Below are positions 7,013-15,899 of a stretch of DNA of 64,000 nt, piece by piece. Position 1 is the stretch's first letter. The number at the start of each line of letters is the position of its first letter. The position numbers and the translations under genes are program-made. Source of the DNA: CAIKZY01 sp044374195 (GTDB taxonomy: Bacteria > Actinomycetota > Actinomycetes > S36-B12); NCBI GenBank assembly GCA_044374195.1, contig JBILOY010000004.1:62001-126000 (forward strand), in the 5' to 3' direction. The notes under the pieces were generated by a model, which saw only the letters and a program-made list of their open reading frames with translations, ran no database searches and was not told where the DNA came from.

Positions 7013-8734
7013 ATGTCTGACGAGAAGTGGTGCATCGACACCGGCCTGGCGATCCAATTCCCGGTGTACACCCGGTTCAACGCCAACGATGTGCTCCCTG
7101 ACCCGATCACCCCGCTGGGTGCCAGCATGTTCTGGAACCCGGAGATGTTCCCCGGTGGCTCCTTGGCCTACGCCGAGCTCGGCTCGGCCACCGCAGTCGA
7201 GGCAATCGAGAACGAGGCCTGGCCGTTCGGTGCCTTCTGCTACGGCTACCTCTACGTCAACGTCACGATGGCGCGCCTCGTGGGCATTCGCAGTGGCATC
7301 GGCTGGGAGGGCATCGACGCCGCGTTCTTCGGCAGCCATCCCGATGCTCCGACGCACAAGGACCTGCCTACTGACATCAACCCTGAGCTCAGCCAGAAGA
7401 TCGCTGATCGCACTACCTGGACTCTGACGACCTCGACCTTCCCCGAGCTCGACGAGGAGACCCGCATCGCCGACGGCCTGCGTGCCAGCCGTCCGGACTT
7501 CTCGACCCTGACCAACGCGGCGCTCGTGGCCTACGCCCGTTCGATGATGCCGTACTCGCGCCTGATGTGGCGTGGCGAGGTTGTCGCCGGCTCGCAGGCC
7601 GCCATTGGCCCGGCAGTCGTCATGAGCATCCTCGGCCCTGACAACCCGGTGAACGTCGTCGACATCACTGGCCCGGCTGGCGACGTCGTCTCGGCAATGC
7701 CGTCGTACGCACTGTGGGACATGTCGCGCCTGGTGCGCGCCAGCGCACCGCTGACCAAGGCATTCGACGAGGGCATCGAAGGCCTCAACGAGCGCCTGCG
7801 CGCGAATCATCCCGACTTCGCCCAGCACTTCGCGGCGTTCATCCGCGAGTTCGGCTACCGCGGCCCGTCCGAGTGGGACATGGGCGCTGATTCATGGGAG
7901 ACCAAGCCCGAGCTCGCGCTGTCGTTGCTCGATCGCATGCGCCAGCTCGAGGATTCCGCATCACCTGCCGCACGCCGTGCGGAGAGTGCAGAGCGCTCCG
8001 AGCGTGCCTACGTGCAGGTTGCGGAGTCACTCGCGGGCGCCGACGAGGCTCTTGCCACGCTGCGCATGGGTGTCGATTCCGCTCGTCGCTTTGCCGGCTG
8101 GCGCGAGCTCGCCAAGTCGAACTGCATCAAGGTCATCAACGAGGCTCGTGCGGCAATGCTCGAGTTCGGCGGACGCCTGGCAGCTCAGGGTCATCTCTCC
8201 GATGCCTCGCAGATCTTCATGGCGCTCAACGAAGAGCTCGAGATGCTGGTCTACGGCCCGTCGCGCATGACCGAGAAGCTGGCTGCGCGCGAGAACGAGT
8301 GGCGTGCGTTGTTCGACGTCGAGATCCCGTTGTTCCTCGAGGCCGGCAAGCCGATGAAGAAGCTGTCGGAGCTGCCGCGCAAGACCGATGTGTCGTTCGA
8401 CGTGGCGAAGACCGGCGATGTTCTCACCGGCACGCCGGCATCGTCGGGCGTTGCTCGCGGTCGCGCGCGCATCATTCTCGATCCCGGGCAGATTGCCGAC
8501 TTCGAGCCCGGTGACGTCCTCATTGCACCGCAGACCGACCCGTCGTGGACCCCGCTCTTCGTGGTGGCCAGTGCAGTCGTCGTGGGTGTTGGCGCGCTGA
8601 GCAGCCACGCGATGATCGTCAGTCGTGAGCTCGGCATTCCGTGCGTGGCAGGCCTCGAGGGCGTGACAAAGCGCATTCCTGATGGCGCGATGGTCGAGGT
8701 CGATGGTTCGACCGGAGCAGTCACCCTGCTCTAA
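7013..8734 (+). CDS. PEP-utilising enzyme swivel-domain protein without ATP-grasp domain
   Basis: A 573-residue protein. Its last 100 residues form the phosphohistidine swivel domain of PEP synthase, pyruvate phosphate dikinase and rifampin phosphotransferase. GALSSHAMIVSRELGIPCV carries the phospho-accepting His532. The N-terminal 470 residues resemble the central substrate region of such enzymes, and no ATP-grasp domain is present. Size and His placement recall the alpha subunit of phenylphosphate synthase, which works with a separate ATP-binding subunit; none is encoded here. Start ATG 7013 is preferred over ATG 7001 because GGAG precedes it at proper spacing. A TAGACT box lies at 6977-6982. 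The gene probably heads a unit with the next three genes. Confidence 0.8.
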   Translation: MSDEKWCIDTGLAIQFPVYTRFNANDVLPDPITPLGASMFWNPEMFPGGSLAYAELGSATAVEAIENEAWPFGAFCYGYLYVNVTMARLVGIRSGIGWEGIDAAFFGSHPDAPTHKDLPTDINPELSQKIADRTTWTLTTSTFPELDEETRIADGLRASRPDFSTLTNAALVAYARSMMPYSRLMWRGEVVAGSQAAIGPAVVMSILGPDNPVNVVDITGPAGDVVSAMPSYALWDMSRLVRASAPLTKAFDEGIEGLNERLRANHPDFAQHFAAFIREFGYRGPSEWDMGADSWETKPELALSLLDRMRQLEDSASPAARRAESAERSERAYVQVAESLAGADEALATLRMGVDSARRFAGWRELAKSNCIKVINEARAAMLEFGGRLAAQGHLSDASQIFMALNEELEMLVYGPSRMTEKLAARENEWRALFDVEIPLFLEAGKPMKKLSELPRKTDVSFDVAKTGDVLTGTPASSGVARGRARIILDPGQIADFEPGDVLIAPQTDPSWTPLFVVASAVVVGVGALSSHAMIVSRELGIPCVAGLEGVTKRIPDGAMVEVDGSTGAVTLL

Positions 8735-8786
8735 CGAGAATCGTCCTGCTTCGTGCGCTCGTGCTTGTAATTGCCGTGAGGAAGAC

Positions 8787-10745
8787 GTGACCGAGTACCC
8801 GAATCTCTTCTCACCTGTGCGAATCGGCTCGATGGAGCTGAGAAACCGGGTGATGGTGCCTCCTCATACGGCCCAATTGGGGCCGCTGTGGGGAACACAA
8901 GAGCAGGCCGATCAGCACGTCGCCTACATCCGGGCGCGCGCGGAGGCCGGGGTGGCCTGGTTCGACACCATCACGGGGCATATCGACAACCTCTACGCAC
9001 CGGGCTTTGACCCTGTCGGAGTTGGTGCTCGTACCAAGGGATACATCCGCCTGCCTCACTTTCGTGAACGCATCGGCCAGCTCACCGAGGCAATCCATGG
9101 CGCCGGCTCGAAGCTGACAATCCAGTTGGTGAGCCAAGGTGGCCTGCCGAATGCGCCGTCGTCGGCACTCAGCACGCCAATGCTCAATGCAGTGCCGCAC
9201 GCACTCACTCGCGAGGAGATTGCCTGGTACGTGAAGGAGTTCTCCTGGAGTGCCGGCGAAGCGCAAGCTGCCGGTGCTGACGGAGTCGAGTTCCACCTCA
9301 ACCACGATGACATCCTCGAATGGTTCATGTCACCGCTCACTAACCGGCGCGATGACGAGTACGGCGGCAACTTCGAGAACCGCATGCGCATCGTCATGGA
9401 GATCCTGCGTGAATCACGAGAACTCACTGGTGACAATTTCACGATCGGTGTTCGCCTGAACATGTTCGAAGAGATGGTTGGCGGCTACGACCTCGGCGGC
9501 GGCATCCAAATCGCGCAGTACCTCGAGGCATCCGGGCTGATCGACTTCGTCAGCCTGGTAGTCGGCAGTAACTGGGGGAATCCCAGCTACATCCAGCCGC
9601 ACGCGTATGCGCCCGGCGAGTGGGCGGACATGTCAGGCGAGTTCGCTCGCGCTCTCACCCTGCCTGTCGCGTACACCGGTCGCGTTACGACCCCCGAGAT
9701 CGCCGAATCCATCATCGCGCGCGGCAACGCAGCAGTGGTGGGTCTGGCGCGAGCCGTGATTGCTGACGCTGAGTGGGTGCGCAAGGCAGAACAAGGCCGA
9801 GCCGATCAGATTCGCCCGTGCACGGGTTGCAATGACTGCATCAGCGCATCACTGGTCGAGAAGCTCACCCTCAGCTGCTCAGTGAATCCGCATCTCGGCA
9901 CTGAGGTGAAGGAGATCTGGCCGGTGCCTGCCCGCACCTCGCGCAGCGTGCTCGTGATCGGTGGTGGTCCGGCAGGCATGGAAGTGGCAGCCCTTGCCGC
10001 TGAGCGCGGTCATCGCGTGGAGATCTGGGAGAAGTCCGATCACCTCGGTGGCCAGTTGAGCACGGCCGTGAATGCGCCGACCTACGAAGGCTTCGCCGAT
10101 TACCTTTCATGGCAGCAGAGTCGCCTCGATCGACTCGGCGTGAGCGTGCGCGAGGGGCAGGCTGCGACGGCAGAAGAGGTGTTGAAGGCTCAGTCTGATG
10201 TCGTCGTCATCGCCACTGGCGCGAACCCGAGGTATCCCGATGTCACAGGCGTTGATCGAGCCAATGTGCACGACATGCGTGAGGTTCTCGACGGTGCGGT
10301 CACGCCGGGCAAGCGCGTTCTCGTCGTCGCGCAGGACGATCACATGCCGCCACTGGCCGTCGCGGATTTCCTCGCCACTGCAGGCCATGAGGTCACGGTG
10401 GTCTATGCCACGAACGGCCCGGCACCTCTCCTGAGTCGCTACATGATCGGCGGCATCCTCGCCCGTCTCGACAACGCGGGCGTCAAATTGCGGTACACCG
10501 AGATCGTTACGGGCGTTACCGATGAGGGAGTGCACGTGCGCCACTCGTACTCCGGTCGCGCCGACCTCATCAGCGGGATCGACTCGGTGGTGCTCGCCTG
10601 CGGCGGTGTGCCCGAGGCCTCCCTGTACGAGGAGTTGAAGGGTCGGCATCCGAGGGTGCATCTGATCGGTGATGCTTTCGCGCCGAGAAGGCTCCTGTTC
10701 GCCACCAAGCAGGCGTACGCTCTCGCCTCAATGCTCGACGACTAG
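8787..10745 (+). CDS. TMADH/2,4-dienoyl-CoA reductase-like FMN/4Fe-4S/FAD oxidoreductase
   Basis: A 652-residue Old Yellow Enzyme-type protein: FMN barrel (1-335), Fe-S cluster segment, then FAD and NAD(P) domains. Cys345, Cys348, Cys351 and Cys364 (CTGCNDC then SC) give the C-x2-C-x2-C-x12-C spacing of trimethylamine dehydrogenase. The FAD motif is VIGGGPAGMEV. The TMADH covalent-FMN cysteine is absent (VPPHTAQL instead of a Cys-containing loop), so FMN should be non-covalent. Relatives reduce enoyl-CoA or enone substrates (FadH, BaiCD/BaiH) or demethylate amines. Start GTG 8787 follows GAGGAAG. The gene is 52 bases after the PEP-swivel gene and 10 before a VOC gene. Confidence 0.88.
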   Translation: MTEYPNLFSPVRIGSMELRNRVMVPPHTAQLGPLWGTQEQADQHVAYIRARAEAGVAWFDTITGHIDNLYAPGFDPVGVGARTKGYIRLPHFRERIGQLTEAIHGAGSKLTIQLVSQGGLPNAPSSALSTPMLNAVPHALTREEIAWYVKEFSWSAGEAQAAGADGVEFHLNHDDILEWFMSPLTNRRDDEYGGNFENRMRIVMEILRESRELTGDNFTIGVRLNMFEEMVGGYDLGGGIQIAQYLEASGLIDFVSLVVGSNWGNPSYIQPHAYAPGEWADMSGEFARALTLPVAYTGRVTTPEIAESIIARGNAAVVGLARAVIADAEWVRKAEQGRADQIRPCTGCNDCISASLVEKLTLSCSVNPHLGTEVKEIWPVPARTSRSVLVIGGGPAGMEVAALAAERGHRVEIWEKSDHLGGQLSTAVNAPTYEGFADYLSWQQSRLDRLGVSVREGQAATAEEVLKAQSDVVVIATGANPRYPDVTGVDRANVHDMREVLDGAVTPGKRVLVVAQDDHMPPLAVADFLATAGHEVTVVYATNGPAPLLSRYMIGGILARLDNAGVKLRYTEIVTGVTDEGVHVRHSYSGRADLISGIDSVVLACGGVPEASLYEELKGRHPRVHLIGDAFAPRRLLFATKQAYALASMLDD

Positions 10746-10755
10746 TAAGGGATTC

Positions 10756-11304
10756 ATGGACGAGCCACTGATTCGCTACCCGATCGTGCAGTACGCGTAT
10801 GTCGTGCCCGACCTTGAAGAAGGCATTCGCCACTGGGTCGAAGTGATGGGCGCAGGCCCGTTCTTCGTCAGCAAGAGTCACCTCGGTCGTGAGCTCACGT
10901 ATCGAGGTGAGCCCAGCACTACGCGCGTGCATTACGCCTTCGGCCAGGCTGGCCCAGCGCAGATCCAACTCATTGCTCATGACGAGCCAGGCACGTCGAT
11001 CTACCGCGATATGTATGGCGACGGCGAGGGCGGTTTCCATCACGTCGGCGTGCTTGTGCCTGCTGCCGACATGCCGGCGGAGATTGCGCGCTTCGAGGCC
11101 GCTGGGTATCCGGTCGCCAGTGGGCTGATGTCATATGTGCCCGTGGCCTACTTCGACTGCCGCGACAAGCTCGATTGCTTTGTCGAGCTGCACGGCTTTA
11201 ATGACGATATTGACGAACTCTTCCGCACGATCCGCGAGGCGCATGAGAACTGGGACGGCGTGACTGATCCGATCCGCACGCGCAGTAAGTCGAGCTCGCT
11301 ATGA
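10756..11304 (+). CDS. VOC-superfamily protein, tandem copy 1
   Basis: A 182-residue VOC protein related to methylmalonyl-CoA epimerase/glyoxalase forms: N half QYAYVVPDLEEGIRHWVEVM, middle GGFHHVGVLV, C half DCFVELHG. It is clearly paralogous to the next gene over its full length, with the same length and shared blocks HYAFGQAGPAQIQLIA and GEGGFHHV. Start ATG 10756 has TAAGGG upstream. Its stop overlaps the next start (ATGA), indicating coupled translation, perhaps as a heterodimer. Confidence 0.85.
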   Translation: MDEPLIRYPIVQYAYVVPDLEEGIRHWVEVMGAGPFFVSKSHLGRELTYRGEPSTTRVHYAFGQAGPAQIQLIAHDEPGTSIYRDMYGDGEGGFHHVGVLVPAADMPAEIARFEAAGYPVASGLMSYVPVAYFDCRDKLDCFVELHGFNDDIDELFRTIREAHENWDGVTDPIRTRSKSSSL

Positions 11305-11849
11305 CCGGCCCTTTGCTGCAGCATCCGATCCTGCAATATGCGTACGTCGTGCCCGATCTCGATGAGGGCATTCGCCACTGGGTCGAGGTGATGGGCGCCG
11401 GCCCGTTCTATGTGCTGCGCAATTACCTCGGCAATGAACTCACGTACCGCGGGCAGCCGAGCGAGACACGTGTTCACTACGCCTTCGGTCAGGCGGGTCC
11501 TGCGCAGATTCAGTTGATTGCGCAGAGCGACCCGGGGGAGTCGATCTACCGCGACATGTATGCGCCGGGCGAGGGCGGTTTCCATCACGTGTGCGCACTC
11601 GTGCCGCCGGAGGAACTCGATGCCCAGGTTTCTCGCTTTACCGATGCGGGCTTCGAGATCGCCGGATCGATGCTCACTAGTCAGCCCGCGATCTACATCG
11701 ACACGCGTTCTGCAATCGGTGGCTTCACCGAGCTCTACGGGCGCAGCGATCGTGTCGCTGCGTTCTTCGACACGGTTCGGTCAGCCCATGAGGGTTGGGA
11801 CGGAGTCACTGATCCACTTCGCGAGCGCACCGATTCGTCCTCGCGCTAG
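11301..11849 (+). CDS. VOC-superfamily protein, tandem copy 2
   Basis: A 182-residue paralogue of the preceding gene, arisen by tandem duplication and then diverged mainly in the C-terminal half. Conserved features are QYAYVVPDLDEGIRHWVEVM, YRDMY, GGFHHVCALVP and FTELYG. It ends the unit of PEP-swivel, OYE and two VOC genes. The pairing suggests sequential or heteromeric action on products of the upstream flavoprotein, but this is inference. Confidence 0.85.
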   Translation: MTGPLLQHPILQYAYVVPDLDEGIRHWVEVMGAGPFYVLRNYLGNELTYRGQPSETRVHYAFGQAGPAQIQLIAQSDPGESIYRDMYAPGEGGFHHVCALVPPEELDAQVSRFTDAGFEIAGSMLTSQPAIYIDTRSAIGGFTELYGRSDRVAAFFDTVRSAHEGWDGVTDPLRERTDSSSR

Positions 11850-11882
11850 TCGCGCCTCCCTCGATCTGTGACTCGTGGGGCC

Positions 11883-11894
11883 TAAGTTTCGAAT
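11883..11894 (+). promoter_or_regulatory. Leaderless promoter of the DUF3097 gene (-10 TAAGTT)
   Basis: TAAGTT at 11883-11888, six bases, then the GTG start at 11895. No ribosome-binding site is present. Confidence 0.5.
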
Positions 11895-12722
11895 GTGATT
11901 GATCGCTACGGCTCCGATGTGCTCGCGGTGAGCCACACCCAGGCCCGCCGGCCACCGGTGCAGGTGGCAGCGGATATCGGCATGGTGCTCGAGTGCCCGC
12001 ACACCGGCTGGTGCGGTGCGATCGTCGGCTTGCAGAAGGGCCCGGGCGGTTGGGGTGTGAACCTCGAGGATCGTCACGGTCGTCGCAAGATGTTCCTGCT
12101 GACTGATCCCTTCCTCCTCGATGGCGAGCCGATTGCGTTGGTGCGTCCTAATCCGTTGGCGCCTGCCGCCGCTCGCCTGACAGCCTCCGGCTCCGTTGCT
12201 GTCGTGACCACTCGCGCCCGTGTGGCACGCGCGTCTCGCATCTGGGTTGAGGGCAAGCAGGATGCCGAGCTGATCGAGAAGATCTGGGGCGCTGACCTGC
12301 GCATTGAGGGTGTTGTTGTCGAAGAACTTGGCGGAGCCGATGACCTGCTGCGCGCCGTGCGCGACTTCAATCCGAGCTTCGATCGCCGCATCGGAATCCT
12401 GCTCGATCACCTGGTGCCCGGCACCAAGGAGACCCGCATAGCCGACTCGGTGCTGGCCGAGTATTCGGAGGACGTTGTCGTGCTCGGTCATCCGTATGTG
12501 GATGTCTGGCAGGCAGTGCGCCCGTCAGTGCTGGGCATCGACTCGTGGCCGACGATTCCCAAGGGAACCCCCTGGAAGGAAGGGGTGTGCGCGAAGCTCG
12601 GCTGGGTCGACGACACCTCTGCCGCCTGGCGCGCGATCCTTTCCAAGGTCAACACCTATGCCGATCTCGAACCTTCGCTGCTCGGTCGGGTCGAGGAGAT
12701 CATCGATTTCGTGACGGCCTGA
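11895..12722 (+). CDS. DUF3097 family protein
   Basis: A 275-residue soluble protein matching DUF3097, a family largely confined to Actinobacteria. Characteristic stretches are HTQARRPPVQVAADIGMV near the N terminus, WVEGKQDAELIEKIWG, LLDHLVPGTKE and VLGHPYVDVWQAV. The middle part resembles a TOPRIM-type fold (WVEGKQDAELI), as in small DNA/RNA-acting proteins, but no activity is established. It is probably its own transcription unit with a leaderless start. Confidence 0.85.
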   Translation: MIDRYGSDVLAVSHTQARRPPVQVAADIGMVLECPHTGWCGAIVGLQKGPGGWGVNLEDRHGRRKMFLLTDPFLLDGEPIALVRPNPLAPAAARLTASGSVAVVTTRARVARASRIWVEGKQDAELIEKIWGADLRIEGVVVEELGGADDLLRAVRDFNPSFDRRIGILLDHLVPGTKETRIADSVLAEYSEDVVVLGHPYVDVWQAVRPSVLGIDSWPTIPKGTPWKEGVCAKLGWVDDTSAAWRAILSKVNTYADLEPSLLGRVEEIIDFVTA

Positions 12723-12746
12723 CCGTCTCACACGAAAGAATGGGGC

Positions 12747-13157
12747 ATGCCTCCATTCGAGTTGATTCCCCTCGCCACTGTCACCGTCACCCGTGGCGAC
12801 ATCCGCCGTCTCGGCGAGACCCCGTTCAGCCGCCGAGTGATCGGCTCGATCGCCGACGGTCGCTGGGAGGGCGAGCGCATCAAGGGCTCGATCATCGGCG
12901 CCGGTGGTGACTGGGCGATCCCGACAGCCGGGCACATCATGCTGCTCGACGTGCGTCAACTCATCGAGACCGATGACGGTGCGCTCATTTATGTCACCTA
13001 CACCGGCCGCTGCGATCGCGAGCGCGGCACCTACACGGTTGCGCCGACCTTCGAGACCTCCGATGAGCGCTACGCGTGGCTCAACGGCATCCAGGCCGTG
13101 GGCCAGGGCCGAAGCGAAGGTGATCAACTCGTGTACGAGATGTTCGAAGTTCGCTAG
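12747..13157 (+). CDS. DUF3237 family protein
   Basis: A 136-residue single-domain beta-barrel-type protein of the DUF3237 family: initial segment LIPLATVTVTRGDIR, centre GRWEGERIKGSIIGAGGDW, end GDQLVYEMFEVR. Members recur in gene clusters for aromatic and steroid-like substrates with no proven reaction. It starts at ATG 12747, 24 bases after the DUF3097 stop, and may be co-transcribed with it. Confidence 0.82.
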   Translation: MPPFELIPLATVTVTRGDIRRLGETPFSRRVIGSIADGRWEGERIKGSIIGAGGDWAIPTAGHIMLLDVRQLIETDDGALIYVTYTGRCDRERGTYTVAPTFETSDERYAWLNGIQAVGQGRSEGDQLVYEMFEVR

Positions 13158-13179
13158 CCTTCAGGGAGTAACTAGAGAT

Positions 13180-13203
13180 TCGATCCAGTAAGGGTCGGAT
13201 CGA
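13180..13203. promoter_or_regulatory. Inverted repeat upstream of the SDR operon
   Basis: TCGATCC, ten bases, GGATCGA forms a 24-base dyad 17 bases before the SDR start codon and just after a TA-rich stretch (TAACTAGAGATT, 13170-13181). This is the usual place for a repressor operator. No regulator gene is next to it. Confidence 0.35.
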
Positions 13204-13220
13204 GTTCTCGAGGAGTGCGC

Positions 13221-13997
13221 GTGAGCAAGCCCGTTGCAGTCATCACCGGTGCGGGCACCGGAATTGGCCAGGCGGCAGCCATGATGTTTGCCGATCGCGG
13301 CTATGACGTCATTGCTGTTGATCTGAACGAAGCGGCGCTGGATTGGGCTTCCGCGCGGGGTATCACCACCGTGATCGGTGACGTGAGCGAAGAGTCGACG
13401 AGCGAGCGCATGGTCGCTGCAGCGCTCGATGGCTTCGGACGCCTTGATGTCGCGATTCTCAACGCCGGCATTGCCAAGCGCACTGAGTGGGCATCACCCG
13501 ATGTCATGGACACCTTCGACCAGATCATGTCGGTTAACGTACGCAGCGTGGTGGCAGGCATTCGGCACGCTGCGCCTGCCATGGCTGCACGCGGCGGTGG
13601 CTCGATCGTCGCGACTGCTTCAACCTCAGGGCTCGGTGGTGATCCGATTCGCTTTGCCTACAACGCCTCCAAGGCAGCTGTCATCAATGTGTGTCGCGCA
13701 GCAGCACTCGACTGGGGCCACGCCGGCGTTCGCGTGAATGCCATGGGCCCGGGCCCCACGATGACTCCGATCCTGCAAGGTGGTCGCATAACTCCCGAGC
13801 ATCTCGAGGAGTTCCGTCGCAATATCCCCTTGCAGCGACTTGGTCGCCCCGAGGAGCAAGCTGAAGTCCTGTACTTCCTTGGCTCACCGGCCTCGAGCTT
13901 CGTCACGGGCGCTGTGTTCATGTGCGACGGCGGAGTCACCGCCAACGCGGGTGTCTTCCCGCCGATCTCCATTCCACTTTCTGAGGTGAAGCACTGA
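13221..13997 (+). CDS. Short-chain dehydrogenase/reductase
   Basis: A 258-residue classical SDR. The cofactor motif TGAGTGIG is at residues 9-16, the DV adenine-ring contact GDVSE follows, NAGIAKR is the NAG motif, and the catalytic Ser/Tyr/Lys are in TASTSGL and YNASK. It oxidises or reduces a hydroxyl/keto group with NAD(P)H. Start GTG 13221 is chosen over GTG 13215 because GAGGAG lies at correct spacing. The stop overlaps the next ATG, so it is the first gene of an SDR-flavoprotein-SnoaL operon. Confidence 0.9.
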   Translation: MSKPVAVITGAGTGIGQAAAMMFADRGYDVIAVDLNEAALDWASARGITTVIGDVSEESTSERMVAAALDGFGRLDVAILNAGIAKRTEWASPDVMDTFDQIMSVNVRSVVAGIRHAAPAMAARGGGSIVATASTSGLGGDPIRFAYNASKAAVINVCRAAALDWGHAGVRVNAMGPGPTMTPILQGGRITPEHLEEFRRNIPLQRLGRPEEQAEVLYFLGSPASSFVTGAVFMCDGGVTANAGVFPPISIPLSEVKH

Positions 13998-15412
13998 TGA
14001 TCGACACAACAGCACGAGACATGGATGTCATCGTGATCGGCTCTGGAGCGGCGGGGCTTTCGGCAGCGCTTGCCGCTCATGAGGCTGGCGCCGAGCGCAT
14101 CCTCGTGGCAGAGGCAGAAGGCATCGTGGGTGGATCGTCACGGCTCTCCGGCGGTCTGATGATGGGCGCTGGCACTCGCTATCAGCGAGCACTCGGTATC
14201 GACGATGACTGGGAAGCCCTGTTCCACGACTACATGACCTTGAACATGTGGCAGGTCGAGACCGGCGTAGTCGAACGGCTCACGCAGCGAGCAGGCGCTG
14301 CAGTCGAATGGCTCGGCGATCTCGGCGTGGAGTTCTACGACCAGCTGGTCTACGGCGGCGATGAGACGCAGCCACGCGTGCACTGCCCGATCGGTCGCGG
14401 CCAGGCGGTCATCGACGTGCTGACGCGCCACTGTCGCGAGCGCGGCATTGAGATCGCCCTCGGTCAGCGGGTTGACCGTCTGCTCGTCGAGAACGGCGAA
14501 GTCACCGGCATCGCCGTCGATGACGACACCATCACGGCCGGATCCGTAATCATCGCCTCGGGCGGCTTCGGTGCCAGCGAGGAGAAGCGCAGCGAGTATT
14601 TCCCGAGTGTCTTCGACACGGGCTGGTCGTACTACATCGGCGCTGATGGTGCTCGCGGCGACGCAATCGACTTCACCCGCGGTGTCAGGGCGCAGCTCAC
14701 CGGCTTCGATCGCGGCCTTCGCCTCCTTCACACCGATTTCGACAAGATGTACGAGGCCTACATTCCGGGCTGGCTCACGCTCATCAATCGTCACGGTCAT
14801 CGGTTCTGCAATGAGACCGCGCCCTACGGGATTATGGATGGCCTGCTGAAGGCTCAGGGGGATTCGGCCTTCGCGATCTTCGATCACCGCTCCCTCGTTG
14901 AGGCCACCGAACTCGGTGTCGCCCGCTACAAGCAGCAGATCCCGGGCTCGACAAAGCGCCAGAGCCCGCACTGGAATCTCGATGTCATCGACTTGATGCT
15001 CAAGGAGGGCAAGGTGCACAAGCGCGACACCCTTGCCGAGCTGGCCGAGAGCATTCACGTGCCGGTAGGCGCCCTCGAGGCAACTGTTGAGCGCATCAAC
15101 GAACTTGCAGCTGCCGGCGAGGATCGCGACTACGTCAAGGATCCGAAGTTCCTCGAGCCGATTTCCGACGGCCCGTTCTATGCAGTCGAGGTGCGCCCTG
15201 CCACCTGTTGCTTCACCGCTTTCGGCGTGCGGATTGACCGTGATGCCCAGGTTCTCGACGAGAATGGCCGCGTGATCTCAGGTCTTTACGCAGCCGGCGA
15301 GGTATGCGGTGGTGTGATCGGCCCGCGCTACGTCGGCAGCGGCAATTCCTATGGCAACTGCGTGACTATGGGTCGCGTGGCAGGGCAATCGGCGGCAGCT
15401 CATGCGCATTGA
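13997..15412 (+). CDS. FAD-dependent oxidoreductase, fumarate reductase/KstD-like
   Basis: A 471-residue flavoprotein of the fumarate reductase/3-ketosteroid dehydrogenase superfamily. The FAD-binding motif GSGAAGLSAAL is near the N terminus, with GGSSRLSGGL after it, GIEIALGQRVDRLL in the middle, and the C-terminal FAD motif GLYAAGEVCGG. Family members dehydrogenate steroid or cyclohexanone-type rings or reduce enoates. It is translationally coupled to the SDR before it and overlaps the SnoaL-like gene by 11 bases. Substrate unknown. Confidence 0.87.
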   Translation: MIDTTARDMDVIVIGSGAAGLSAALAAHEAGAERILVAEAEGIVGGSSRLSGGLMMGAGTRYQRALGIDDDWEALFHDYMTLNMWQVETGVVERLTQRAGAAVEWLGDLGVEFYDQLVYGGDETQPRVHCPIGRGQAVIDVLTRHCRERGIEIALGQRVDRLLVENGEVTGIAVDDDTITAGSVIIASGGFGASEEKRSEYFPSVFDTGWSYYIGADGARGDAIDFTRGVRAQLTGFDRGLRLLHTDFDKMYEAYIPGWLTLINRHGHRFCNETAPYGIMDGLLKAQGDSAFAIFDHRSLVEATELGVARYKQQIPGSTKRQSPHWNLDVIDLMLKEGKVHKRDTLAELAESIHVPVGALEATVERINELAAAGEDRDYVKDPKFLEPISDGPFYAVEVRPATCCFTAFGVRIDRDAQVLDENGRVISGLYAAGEVCGGVIGPRYVGSGNSYGNCVTMGRVAGQSAAAHAH

Positions 15413-15899
15413 TCCACAGCAACTAGCTGACCGCGAAGCCATTCGCGAATGCGTCCTGCGCTACTCGCGCGGCGTCGATCGCCTCGATGTCGAGCAGATG
15501 AAGAGCGCGTACTGGCCCGAGGCAACTGACGATCACGGCCGCTTTGTCGGTAACGGTCACGAGTTTGCTGAGCGGGTCGTAGGCACCCACGACCGCTGGG
15601 CCGCCACGATGCACTGCAACTACAACCACAGCATCGAGTTCGACGACGCCACCCATGCTCGCGGTGAGATCTACAACGTCACCTACCTGCTGGCAAAGGA
15701 CGGTGGCCCCTGGTCAGTGTGGCTCGGCCGTTACCTCGATCGCTATGAGTGCCGCGATGGAGACTGGCGCATCATTCATCGCACCTGCGTGCACGAGGGC
15801 ACCACGACCATCGAGGGTGCGCCGATAGCGGGCGATATGTCGAACTTCCGCACCGGCGATGCTGATCGTCCGCGTGGTGAGACTCCGCTCGGAACCTGA
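15402..15899 (+). CDS. SnoaL-like / NTF2-fold protein
   Basis: A 165-residue cone-shaped alpha+beta protein of the SnoaL_4/NTF2 superfamily: LADREAIRECVLRYSRGVDR at the start, GRYLDRYECRDGDWRIIHRT near the end. Relatives include polyketide cyclases, ketosteroid isomerase-like proteins and the bile-acid 7-dehydratase BaiE. It overlaps the flavoprotein upstream and meets the convergent flavoprotein gene with no gap. A dehydratase or isomerase role in the same pathway is plausible but unproven. Confidence 0.82.
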   Translation: MRIDPQQLADREAIRECVLRYSRGVDRLDVEQMKSAYWPEATDDHGRFVGNGHEFAERVVGTHDRWAATMHCNYNHSIEFDDATHARGEIYNVTYLLAKDGGPWSVWLGRYLDRYECRDGDWRIIHRTCVHEGTTTIEGAPIAGDMSNFRTGDADRPRGETPLGT

